Part shown: piece by piece, positions 27,764 through 36,884 of the stretch
Layout of the letters: each line of letters starts with the position of its first letter
How positions within the stretch are numbered: the first letter of the stretch is position 1
NCBI GenBank assembly: GCA_038235275.1
Contig: JBBSUC010000022.1
Span: 22,729 to 86,728 of the forward strand
Origin: Persicitalea sp038235275
GTDB lineage: Bacteria; Bacteroidota; Bacteroidia; Cytophagales; Spirosomataceae
DNA length: 64,000 bases
Direction: 5' to 3'
Position numbers and translations under genes: made by a program
Notes under the pieces: model-generated
Told to the model about the DNA's origin: nothing
Seen by the model: only the letters and a program-made list of their open reading frames with translations
Databases searched by the model: none

Positions 27764-28270
27764 CTACAGTACGGGTACGTCGAACGTGCCTTCGAGGGTG
27801 TAGGTCTTCCCGTCTTTCACGTTTTTGCCGCTGCTCGTGAATGTGCCACTGCACCGGCTTTTCGTCGCCGTCGTCAGCGTAATGCTACCGTTGTCGGGAG
27901 ACAACACGCCCACCGTTCCGACGTACACGGCTGGCAAATCGTAACTCTGATAGAGGTAGTTGGCTTTGCCACTCGCTAGCGCCTGGGTCAGGGTAATGAA
28001 CGGGTAGGTACCGGGCGATTGCCCAATAATGCTTAGCGAAAGGGTATGTTTGTCATCGGTGCTGGCGATTATCACCTCGTAGCTATCGCCCCCCAACCCC
28101 GAAGCTTTTGCCGTGGTGAAGGTGGTAACAACCTGCCCGCTCTGGGTCAGTTTGAGGGTAGCCGAGCCTTTACCCGTGCCAGCTTCGGTGGTATCGCTTT
28201 TTTTACAACCCAAAGTTGCTGCCACAAAAAATAAGACCGCGACCCCTGAAACGAATGATTTTGTTTTCAT
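27764..28270 (-). CDS. Lipoprotein of unknown function
   Basis: A 168-residue lipoprotein (signal MKTKSFVSGVAVLFFVAAT, lipobox ending TLGCKK). The mature part is a beta-rich domain with Ser/Thr/Gly-rich strands, including HTLSLSIIGQSPGTYP and CSGTFTSSGKNVKDGK. This resembles small Bacteroidota domains of the DUF6252 kind, but I am not certain. It lies 75 bases downstream of the FnIII gene, so it may be read through from the large operon or use a promoter of its own (a weak TATTTTTT box is visible). Confidence 0.65.
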   Translation of the reverse strand: MKTKSFVSGVAVLFFVAATLGCKKSDTTEAGTGKGSATLKLTQSGQVVTTFTTAKASGLGGDSYEVIIASTDDKHTLSLSIIGQSPGTYPFITLTQALASGKANYLYQSYDLPAVYVGTVGVLSPDNGSITLTTATKSRCSGTFTSSGKNVKDGKTYTLEGTFDVPVL

Positions 28271-28345
28271 AATAGGCTGGTTTTTAATGAAGTTGAAAAA
28301 ATAGTCAGGAAATTGTGAGACATTTCAAGAAGACCGCTGCGGGTT

Positions 28346-30556
28346 TTACTTCGCGATGCTGACGGTCGGACTCAGCACCGAGCCACTCCGCTCATGGTAC
28401 TGCACCCGGATGGCGTACTGGTAGCGGCCAGCGGAAGCGAGGGCCGTGTCCTGAAAGTCGCGCTGGCCGCCGTCCACTGCCCGGTACATCGTCAGCCCTT
28501 CGTCGTTCAGCGCGCGATAGACGACAAAATGGTAGGGTTCCGTTTCGGTCGGGAACTCCCAGCGCAGCGTGACCGCGCGGCGGTTGGCGTCGTAGTTGGC
28601 TTGTAATTTCTGGACAGGAATAGCCAGGGCCGAACCAAACTGTACGGGAACCGGGAACGACTTCAGCGACTCCAGTCCGGCGTCGTCCACCGCCGTGAGG
28701 GCGTAGCTGTATTTCTTTTGAGCAAGACCCGGCTGGCCGCGCAGCGTGGTATCGCGCAGGGACATGGCAGTCGTCACCCGGCCCGGCAGCTGGCGCAAGA
28801 GTACCCAGGATTCTTCGCCTTCGCGTCGGTACAGGCGGTGTTCGACCACATCGGCACTGCTGCTGGGCAGTACCTCGAGCGTGACACCGGCCGCGTCCAC
28901 CACGACGCCCCGAACGACGGGAGACGTGGGCGGAATTCGGTCCGGCACCTTCACTTCGAGGGGGGCCGACAGGGCCGAGTGGTTCCCCGTCCGGTCGATG
29001 GCCACGATTTTGTAATACACCACCTTATTCAGGATCGGACGGGGCAGGGTGTCGAGATACGTCAGGGCAGGAATAGCGAAGGAGGTAAGTTGCCGATAAA
29101 AATCATTTTCCCGCTCGTAGGAGCGATACACTTTGTAGGCCACGATGTCGTCGTCCTGCCCCAGCGGCCAGCCGAGTTGCACCACGCCGTTGGTGTCGGT
29201 TTCGGCGGTGAGTCCGGTGGGCGGCGGCGGGGGCAGCAGATCGGCGATAATGGCGACGACGGCGGGCGCAAACGCCACGTTTCCGGCAGTGTCGATGGCT
29301 CCCACCGTGTAGTAATTGCCGTAGGGATAAGGTTTGGGATCGGTATATTCCAAAACGGTCAGCGGCAGCACCTTATCCACGACCGGCTCGAACGGGCCGT
29401 TCACGTCGCGGGAGCGGCCCAGCACGTAGCCCGCCGCGTCGCGGTCGTTCAGGCTATTTTTACTCCACTGAATCTTGACCGCTTTGTTGTCGATCACCTG
29501 GGTGCGTGGATTGCGCGGGGCCAGGGGCGGCGTCAGGTCGCGGGCCATGCCCGTCACCACTTCCGAAGGCGGACTGAGGTCGCCGAAGGCATCCACGCCA
29601 ATGACCCGGTACTGGAATTTCTGATAATTCACCCTCACCGAATCGGTGTAGGACATCAGGGAACTCCCGGTGCGGTCGGAGCGGAAGCGGACGGAGTCGC
29701 GCTGCTGGGTAGCCTGGTCGGGTTTCGACTGGAAATAGGGCGTATCGGTGAGCCGTTTGAACGATTGCCCGTCGCTGCTGCGCTCGATGTAAAAACCCGA
29801 AAAAGCCCCCAGCGTGTTGCGCTGATTCCAGACCAGTGTGATGATGCTGTCGCCGCTCTTGACCTCCTCGACCAACGGAGCTACGGGCCGGAAAAGGTCT
29901 TTTGGACTAACCACCACGGCGGCCGTATCGAGCAGGTCGCCTGCCGTCGGCTTGGGTTTGGCCGAATAAATGCGATAGACATAAACGGCATCGGGCTGCC
30001 GGGGCTGGCGGTCCACCCAGCGCAAACCGAGGGCGTCGGCGGCTTTGGCCGAATAGTCGGCGGCCAGCATCGCCACGGCGAAGCGATTGTCCTGTTCTTC
30101 GCTGAGGTCGATAATCGAGGCCGCATCGGGCGCAAAGGTTTTGGTATAGCCCTGGCCGTAGAGCATCTGCAAGCCAATGGCCGGGAAGCGGTCGGTCGGT
30201 CTCACCCGGCGGCGGGCTTCTTCGAGCGTCCAGGGCTTGACCGGAACCGGACTCAGAAAGACCTTTTTTCCCTTCGGATTCTGGGCGCTCAGTTCCACGC
30301 GCTGCACCCAGTAACCCGCCTGACTGCCCGCCAGAAAGTGTCCGGCCCGGTCGGGGGCCCACCGCAGCACCACCGAATCGCCGTAGTTGCGGGCCAGCAA
30401 CACCAGCCGGGGGGCCAACTGCCCACTGTCGCGGGACACGGTCGGCGTAGAGGCGGGCGTCGCCGGAAGGCGGGAACGCTGGGCGTAGGCATTATTTCCT
30501 AAGCACAGCCCACCCAGCAGCGTGAAAAGGCAGATATTGATTTTTAGCTGATTCAT
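28346..30556 (-). CDS. Secreted fibronectin type III repeat protein
   Basis: A 736-residue exported protein (signal peptide ending NNAYAQ near residue 26). After an N-terminal region with a WAPDRAGHF and GYWVQRVEL strand pair, it contains at least four FnIII-like modules in tandem from about residue 225; each has the recurrent patterns seen here as VYRSYE, YRVIGVDAFGD, YYKIVAIDRTGN and YSYALTAVDDAG. No catalytic domain is visible. It is last in the four-gene operon, 13 bases after the giant gene, and is likely a surface or periplasmic interaction partner of its products. Confidence 0.82.
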   Translation of the reverse strand: MNQLKINICLFTLLGGLCLGNNAYAQRSRLPATPASTPTVSRDSGQLAPRLVLLARNYGDSVVLRWAPDRAGHFLAGSQAGYWVQRVELSAQNPKGKKVFLSPVPVKPWTLEEARRRVRPTDRFPAIGLQMLYGQGYTKTFAPDAASIIDLSEEQDNRFAVAMLAADYSAKAADALGLRWVDRQPRQPDAVYVYRIYSAKPKPTAGDLLDTAAVVVSPKDLFRPVAPLVEEVKSGDSIITLVWNQRNTLGAFSGFYIERSSDGQSFKRLTDTPYFQSKPDQATQQRDSVRFRSDRTGSSLMSYTDSVRVNYQKFQYRVIGVDAFGDLSPPSEVVTGMARDLTPPLAPRNPRTQVIDNKAVKIQWSKNSLNDRDAAGYVLGRSRDVNGPFEPVVDKVLPLTVLEYTDPKPYPYGNYYTVGAIDTAGNVAFAPAVVAIIADLLPPPPPTGLTAETDTNGVVQLGWPLGQDDDIVAYKVYRSYERENDFYRQLTSFAIPALTYLDTLPRPILNKVVYYKIVAIDRTGNHSALSAPLEVKVPDRIPPTSPVVRGVVVDAAGVTLEVLPSSSADVVEHRLYRREGEESWVLLRQLPGRVTTAMSLRDTTLRGQPGLAQKKYSYALTAVDDAGLESLKSFPVPVQFGSALAIPVQKLQANYDANRRAVTLRWEFPTETEPYHFVVYRALNDEGLTMYRAVDGGQRDFQDTALASAGRYQYAIRVQYHERSGSVLSPTVSIAK

Positions 30557-30569
30557 AGCCGTAGGGGTT

Positions 30570-33500
30570 TTACCGGGGATTGGTCGCCGGCGCGGTGGTA
30601 GCTGCTTTGAACAAAAAGTCTTTTTTCACCTCTTGCTTCGGGCCGTCGGGATAGGGGACGTAGCGCAGCACGACGCCGCCCGTCGAACCCGCCGCCCGTG
30701 GCATATATTTGCGGCCCGTCGAAAAACTACCCGACTGCACGGGATACTGATCGACCAACCCGTTGGGCAAATCGCCCAGAGATTCGTAGGTGGCCGACAA
30801 ACTGATCGTGGGACTGTTGGCCCACACGCTGGCGTTTTGCAGCAAAGGCAGGTCGAATACCGACTGCCAGGACGATCCGTACACCTGGCGCATCTGTTCC
30901 CGCGTGGCGTACAACTTAGTACCAAACTGGTCGATTGCCTGCCAGTCGAAAAAGCTGATCCGATCGCGCTGCACGAAAAACTTGTACCCCCGCTGCGGCT
31001 CGTCGTTGAGCGGAAACAGTTCCAGTCGGTAAAGCGTGGCGTTCGCACTAATTGATGAAATACTGTTGCCCGTTTTGGTGGCCCCGAGTAAGGTGGCAAT
31101 GGCAGAAACTTGGGTGCTGGCTAAGGCCGTGTTGCTGGCGTTACCCGAAGTGGCGAGTCCCTTACCCCCCGCCACGGCAATGCCGCTGGCCGTGGCGATG
31201 CCAGCGGTCGCCAACTGGGCGAATAGCATACGACCCCGGCGACTTTGCATGGCGGCGGCGGGATAGTTCAGCAGCCAGCCCCCCGCGTTCATTTCTGTGA
31301 ACTTATCGAAGGAGAGAGAAGCACCGCCCCGCGTAACAAAGGAAAACAGGGGATCATAGACGTTGTTGGCCACCCAGGTTTCGTGGGGGTACGTTCGATT
31401 GATCGGTTCCAGCGGCCGGGGTTGCAACAAAGCGGGTTGAGCGCCCTTGGCTGATTTATAGCCAAAGAGTTCGGAATCCTCGAAGTTTTCGACGCCTCCC
31501 GTCGGTTCCAGCTCGAAGGTCAGGTAGTCCGACCGAAACTGGTTCGTGGGGTTGGCGTAGCTGGTCGAGGCAAAACGCAGAGGGGCAGTTTTTTCGGCAA
31601 AAGTGTTATAGCGGCTCGTGCGAAACGCAAAACTGTACAGGATTTTGTCGGCGACAATGGCCGCGCCGCGTAGCTGGATGGCACCCGTAAGGGTATTGCG
31701 ACGGGTCGTGGCCGCACCCTGGACGGCCGTTTGATTTTTCAGCAAATCGCTACGCTCTTCTTTCAGACCAGCCGACGCGGGCAGTCTGATCTGGGTTCCC
31801 AGGGGGGATATGCCGGTGATGCTCAGGTCGGACCCATTGTAAATCCGATGCAGTTCGAGGCGGTAGGTTTTTTCGTTTTGCAACCCCGGCGGGAAGGCAA
31901 AAACCACCTGGCTGGGATAGCGCTCGTTGCCGGTTTGGTACACAAAAGGTACCCGCAGCGATGGACTGGGATCTTTGGGTACAAAGACGGCTTCGTAGCG
32001 ATAGCCCGATTTCGTGAGGGCTTCATTGGGTAGTGACCCGGCGACCAACCCTTGCGGCACCTGCCCTTTCAGGCAATACAACTGTCCATCGAGCGGGTAC
32101 TGGTAAGCGACGTTTCTGAAAAGAATTTCGTCGGGCTGGTTGTCAGTTGTGAATGCGATGGATTTGGTTTCGGTACGGGGGTTACCCGACCCGTCTTTCA
32201 CGTAGTCGAAGGAACCACCCGCGTTTTTTTGTTCGATGGTAGCCGTCACCGTGAAGGTGTGGGGCCGGACGCTGGACAATTGGCCGCTGTTTACGGGCAG
32301 CAGCAACAACTGGTTGTCGTTGGCCCAAACGGGTGCCCCCAGGCCTTTGAACAGTTGGCGTTTTCCGCCTTCATCGGTATAGGCCAGGCTGTATGGACCG
32401 AGGCCGAAACGGTACGTTCGCGTGGAATTGTCCGGCAACTGCACGGTATATTCCTGATTCATATTGACATTGAACACCGCTGCCATCGTAGCGTCGGTCG
32501 CTACCTTGTCGCCCGTGGGCCGCAATTCCTGAATGATGATCACCTTCGCCAGCGGATCGCCCGTGTATTGCGGAACGCATTTTTCGCCAAAAGCCAGCCT
32601 GGTACTGGCGTTAAAGCTAACTAACCCGCCCAGAATTTCGCCCCTGGCCCGCACCTTTCCTTCGGCCCAGGTGGGGTTGGGTACTCCCCCCCGAAAGATG
32701 GCGCCGGCCTCCAGGCCGCACAGCTTGTACCGACCTTCGTACCCAAAAATATCCACGTCGATGTCGATGCTGCCGTGGAGGTAGGCGTACAACTGGGCCT
32801 GGCCGTACCAGCCGAACAGTCCGGCGGCCTGGCTGCCACTGCCCGCGCATTTGGCGTTGTAGAACAGCGCCGCGTCAAAACCAATATCCCCTCCCGCGTT
32901 GATGGCCAGCACGAGTACCTTCACGCGCAGATCGGCGGACACGCCGGCACCCAGCAATACCATGAAATCACCGCCAATCGGCACGTTACTGTCGTACACT
33001 TTGCCCGACGAAGCCACCTTGCCAAACTCACCCTGCCGCTGATCCTGGGCGGCGGCCGAATTGGTCGCGTTTTCGCCCGTTCCCAGGAAGTCTTCCACCC
33101 GCTGGGGCAGCGGCGGCATTCCCGGCAGGTCGTTTCCGAAAGCTACGTAGGCATTGGCGATCAACTTGGCGCTTACCAGTCCGGCATCAAAATCCAAAAA
33201 CCGCGCCTCCATGCGCTGCGCGAAGGGATCGCCGAGCTTGACGTGGTACTTTTGCGGGTCGAAATAGGCCCGGATCGGAATCGTGATCGGCACGGGAACG
33301 GAGGGCCATTGACCGCTCACGTCGGCGTTGAAAATATAGCTTTTCTGGGCCACATCGTGGACAAACTCGGCTTTGGCCATCACCATCGCATCCTTGCTGG
33401 TTTTCAGTTCTCCATCGGTGTCCATCACATTGGCCTGGCCCGTCAGACTGAACCGGCTCAGGGCGCTGCCGTTGAAACTGGCTTCCACCTCGACCAATGA

Positions 33501-36500
33501 AGTCATTAGGTGGCGGTCAGCGAGGGCTAGGTACACCCCGGCTTTGATTCCCCAACCGCCCTTTTGGGGCCGGTAGTTGGTACCCGTGTTGGTATAGCCG
33601 GGAGTAGGCTCGGCGGGAGCTGTTTTATTGATAATGGCCGTGGGTGCAATCCAGTTGTCGGGGGCCATATTGTAGTAAAAACCGCCCTTGAAACCGTTAA
33701 GTACCAGGGGTGTGGGCGGAGCAATGGGGATGCCCCCGGCGATAATCACGCTGGCGTCGGTGTAGGCGTAGTAGAAGCCGCTTACCTTGCCAAACTGAAC
33801 CGTCGCCTCCACGGTGGCCAGGGCGGGAATTACCACCTGACCGACGCCTTTGAAGCCCGTGCCATATTTCGGATCGTCGTTGTAGAGGTCGATGGCCGCG
33901 CTGACACTGCCTCCGCCCATGCTGCCGCTGATGCCGAAGCGAGTGGGATAAATGCCCGCGAACGAAGGCTGCGGACGCTTATCGACTAATTTGATATTGC
34001 CCAAAATCCGCACGAACCCGTAGGCGTTAGCGATATTGGCCGAGGCATCGCCCAGCGATACGTACGCACCCAATTCTACGCCAAAACCCTTGGCATCGGC
34101 CACCATTTTGGGCGGGGCTATCTCGATGGGGAATCCGACCAGCCCGCCATCGTTGCCGGGTGCCGCCGCCCAATCATCCGGCCAGTTATTCAGGTCCGGG
34201 GCGGCGGGGCCTCCGCCCTTCCTGGCACCGGGTGCGGGCGGATTGGAGGGGGTGTCTTTGAAAATCCCCCCAACCAGCTTCCAGTTGCCGGGGTTGACGT
34301 ACACCCCACCGCCGCTGGCCGCGCCCGGCTTGTTCAGATTCGAGACGATCAGTTGCTCGAAATACAGATTAGGCAGCACCAGCGAGATGGCTTTAGGCAC
34401 CACGCTGCTATTGATCAGGATATTTCCATTCAACTGCATATCCATCACCGGATTGCTGTTTTGCAGCCCTACCAAAATGTGCGAGGTTTCGGCGATATTC
34501 ATGTCGGCGGCCCAGAGCGGCACTTTGTAGCCACCGGGCTTGGGCTGCACCGAAAATTCCAGATTCTTGAGGTTGTCGCGCAGCGTGGTCGTATAATTGA
34601 AGTAATCGTTGCTGATCGGAAACTGAATTTTGCCGTTCATGCCGCCCCTTTCGAAGCGGTTTTGGACAAAAAGTACCTCGAAATCATCGATCGAGAATCC
34701 CCAGGTACCCAGCGAACCCGTGTTATAATCCAGCAACGGTTTGGTAGCCGGGGCCAATTTTCCCGTAAACTCACCTCCCGCGAACAGGCACCCTTTGGCC
34801 GCAAAACCCGTGCGGTTACCATTTTGGCCCGCAAACGATTTGGGCAACAACACCTGTAATTCCGCCAGATACACGCCCTGGAAAGTCGGCCCGCGCTCGC
34901 CCGTGTATTCGGCCGGGGGCGCAAAACCTGCCGGGTTGCGCAGGTCGGAATGGTCGTACTGGACGCTCACGCCTTTCAGCGTGAAGCCCGCCAACGGTGC
35001 CAGCCCAAAAGCGGGCGGCAGCTGCACCTCGGCCACCCAGTCGGCCCACTTTGTGAAGTCGGTTTTTAGCGTGGCGGTCACGTCGCCGGGCTTGGGATTG
35101 CCGTTGCCATCGTCCAGTTGCAGGATGTCGCTGCCGAGGTTCAGGGCCAGTTCGCCATGAATGCGCTTCAGGCCGTCAAGGGCGGTCAGTTCGGCGAAGG
35201 TACCCGTGGGATTGGCGGGGGCTAGATTGCCTTTCAGGAAGGTGAGGGGCGCGAAGGGAATTTTAAAGTCTTTCAGTAGGTACAGCAGCGCGTTGTCGGG
35301 GATGACCTTGTCGGGGGCCATGCAGATGCCCACGCCCGCCAGCGCCAGGTACGAATCGGCCTCGGGCAGTTCCAGGTTGAAGACCAGCCCCATGTCGGCC
35401 CCGGTGGGCGTGAACCGCATATAATTGATGCCGATCAGCCCGCTGCCCAGGTCGTAGCCCAGCGGCAACGGCACCGCCACGGCGGCTTTGGCCTGGTCGA
35501 ATAAGTTGTTTTTCAAATTAGCCACGTAGGTTTTCAACGCCGCGCCATCCAGATTCTGCAGATCATTCAGGTTCGTAGAACCCAGGTCGATGCCCGGCAT
35601 TCGGAAGGCATCGTCGATGCCGTTGGCCCAGCCCGCGATGACCTGTTTGCTCTGGTTGATCTGGATATTGCTAAAAGACACCCGCACCGGAACGCCGTTC
35701 CAGCGAATGCGCCCTTGGCCCGTGTAGGCACCCGCCGCCGCCGTAATATCGTCGATGGTCAGGTCGAATTTGCCGATTTTCACGGTTTGGTTCAGGTAAT
35801 TGGTCGCCACGGGGGCGTTGTCGGCGGGGGCCACCACGTCTTTGCAGGGGCTGATGCCGGGATTGACCAAGTTCATGGTTTGCATCGGACCCGCCGCAAT
35901 CACGGTTTTCGGAGGAACCGCCGCCACTACGGCCGCTCCCGGCTTCACAACCTGATTTTTTACGGCATCACTGAGTACTGGCGCAGCGGCATTCCTGACC
36001 GTGAACGAGCAGTAGTCGCTGCGGCCCTGATTCTGGATCGCCGTGCGGCCATCGGGGTCGCGGACCACCACCCGCCAGGCATACTGGCCCTCGGAAAGGG
36101 GCGGCTCGGCTACCCCGTAGTTGAAGAAAGATGTGGTCAGGTCGCGCTCGATGAACGGGTTGCCCACCCGGCGGTCAATGGCGTTGTTAATCGCGTCGTT
36201 GGGATTTTGGCCCGGCGGGACCTTTACTAAATAAAAATCGTATACCAGCGGGGTCCCCAGTCTGTTGCCAATGGGCGGATTCCAGGTAAACACCGTCTGA
36301 TTGGGTTCGTTGGGCCGGAGCAGCACCTCGCGGCCACAGAGCGGGTGAATGAGCCGGGGCGGTTCGAGGTAGGCGATATTCAGGAAAGTACAGCCCCGGT
36401 AGGGCGTCCCGATGGGCTGGCCGTTGTCGTATCGGTAGGCCAGAATGCAGAGGTCGTAGCTGCCCGGCGGCAGCAGTCCGCTGGTCAGGATCTGGTTGCG

Positions 36501-36872
36501 GGTGGCATCGTCCACGCCCGACACTTCCAGGTTATTGCGGTCCAGGTAGTCCTGGTTGCTTTCGGCCAGCGTGAACCGCTGCGACTGCCCCGCCACCAGT
36601 TCGATGGGCCGGGCCGGGCGGTAGTTGGGGCTGGTATAGACCCGGATGCCATTGTTGCGTCCCTGCAATTCGCCCCGTAGCATGACGGTGACGTTCTGCC
36701 GCGCCATATTGGTCAACACAATGGCGTTGCGGTCGGCAAATTGCTCCTGGTAGTCGTAGAGGTAGGGGCTGTACGGCGGCGGCACCAGCACCTGCACGCT
36801 CACCTGCGCTTGGGCGCAGTGCCACAGCAGGAGCCAGAAAACTAGGATCAGGGAGGATTGTATCGTTTTCAT
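30570..36872 (-). CDS. Giant secreted protein (2100 residues), unknown function
   Basis: Signal peptide at residues 1-22 (ends HCAQAQ). The N-terminal domain (about 23-175) starts VSVQVLVPPPYSPYLYDY and resembles the TANFOR-type domain of Bacteroidota surface proteins, as far as I recall it. It is followed by an FnIII-like module (about 176-290; FTWNPPIGN and YAWRVVVRDPDG). Then comes a long beta-rich body: strand-turn motifs such as FDLTIDDITAAAG and RIRWNGVPV recur, a Pro/Gly/Ala-rich linker lies near 880-910, and more beta-sandwich-like regions follow to about 1600. The C-terminal 400 residues are Ala/Ser/Thr-rich in part. No enzyme motif or type IX sorting domain was recognised. It is third in a four-gene operon, 12 bases after the beta-barrel gene. 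Confidence 0.85.
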   Translation of the reverse strand: MKTIQSSLILVFWLLLWHCAQAQVSVQVLVPPPYSPYLYDYQEQFADRNAIVLTNMARQNVTVMLRGELQGRNNGIRVYTSPNYRPARPIELVAGQSQRFTLAESNQDYLDRNNLEVSGVDDATRNQILTSGLLPPGSYDLCILAYRYDNGQPIGTPYRGCTFLNIAYLEPPRLIHPLCGREVLLRPNEPNQTVFTWNPPIGNRLGTPLVYDFYLVKVPPGQNPNDAINNAIDRRVGNPFIERDLTTSFFNYGVAEPPLSEGQYAWRVVVRDPDGRTAIQNQGRSDYCSFTVRNAAAPVLSDAVKNQVVKPGAAVVAAVPPKTVIAAGPMQTMNLVNPGISPCKDVVAPADNAPVATNYLNQTVKIGKFDLTIDDITAAAGAYTGQGRIRWNGVPVRVSFSNIQINQSKQVIAGWANGIDDAFRMPGIDLGSTNLNDLQNLDGAALKTYVANLKNNLFDQAKAAVAVPLPLGYDLGSGLIGINYMRFTPTGADMGLVFNLELPEADSYLALAGVGICMAPDKVIPDNALLYLLKDFKIPFAPLTFLKGNLAPANPTGTFAELTALDGLKRIHGELALNLGSDILQLDDGNGNPKPGDVTATLKTDFTKWADWVAEVQLPPAFGLAPLAGFTLKGVSVQYDHSDLRNPAGFAPPAEYTGERGPTFQGVYLAELQVLLPKSFAGQNGNRTGFAAKGCLFAGGEFTGKLAPATKPLLDYNTGSLGTWGFSIDDFEVLFVQNRFERGGMNGKIQFPISNDYFNYTTTLRDNLKNLEFSVQPKPGGYKVPLWAADMNIAETSHILVGLQNSNPVMDMQLNGNILINSSVVPKAISLVLPNLYFEQLIVSNLNKPGAASGGGVYVNPGNWKLVGGIFKDTPSNPPAPGARKGGGPAAPDLNNWPDDWAAAPGNDGGLVGFPIEIAPPKMVADAKGFGVELGAYVSLGDASANIANAYGFVRILGNIKLVDKRPQPSFAGIYPTRFGISGSMGGGSVSAAIDLYNDDPKYGTGFKGVGQVVIPALATVEATVQFGKVSGFYYAYTDASVIIAGGIPIAPPTPLVLNGFKGGFYYNMAPDNWIAPTAIINKTAPAEPTPGYTNTGTNYRPQKGGWGIKAGVYLALADRHLMTSLVEVEASFNGSALSRFSLTGQANVMDTDGELKTSKDAMVMAKAEFVHDVAQKSYIFNADVSGQWPSVPVPITIPIRAYFDPQKYHVKLGDPFAQRMEARFLDFDAGLVSAKLIANAYVAFGNDLPGMPPLPQRVEDFLGTGENATNSAAAQDQRQGEFGKVASSGKVYDSNVPIGGDFMVLLGAGVSADLRVKVLVLAINAGGDIGFDAALFYNAKCAGSGSQAAGLFGWYGQAQLYAYLHGSIDIDVDIFGYEGRYKLCGLEAGAIFRGGVPNPTWAEGKVRARGEILGGLVSFNASTRLAFGEKCVPQYTGDPLAKVIIIQELRPTGDKVATDATMAAVFNVNMNQEYTVQLPDNSTRTYRFGLGPYSLAYTDEGGKRQLFKGLGAPVWANDNQLLLLPVNSGQLSSVRPHTFTVTATIEQKNAGGSFDYVKDGSGNPRTETKSIAFTTDNQPDEILFRNVAYQYPLDGQLYCLKGQVPQGLVAGSLPNEALTKSGYRYEAVFVPKDPSPSLRVPFVYQTGNERYPSQVVFAFPPGLQNEKTYRLELHRIYNGSDLSITGISPLGTQIRLPASAGLKEERSDLLKNQTAVQGAATTRRNTLTGAIQLRGAAIVADKILYSFAFRTSRYNTFAEKTAPLRFASTSYANPTNQFRSDYLTFELEPTGGVENFEDSELFGYKSAKGAQPALLQPRPLEPINRTYPHETWVANNVYDPLFSFVTRGGASLSFDKFTEMNAGGWLLNYPAAAMQSRRGRMLFAQLATAGIATASGIAVAGGKGLATSGNASNTALASTQVSAIATLLGATKTGNSISSISANATLYRLELFPLNDEPQRGYKFFVQRDRISFFDWQAIDQFGTKLYATREQMRQVYGSSWQSVFDLPLLQNASVWANSPTISLSATYESLGDLPNGLVDQYPVQSGSFSTGRKYMPRAAGSTGGVVLRYVPYPDGPKQEVKKDFLFKAATTAPATNPR

Positions 36873-36884
36873 ATACTCTAGGAT

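Noticed and set aside
28718..30502. 594-residue plus-strand frame opposite the FnIII gene
   Set aside because: Rich in His, Gly and Arg as expected for antisense of GC-rich coding DNA; the minus-strand frame has a signal peptide and FnIII repeats.
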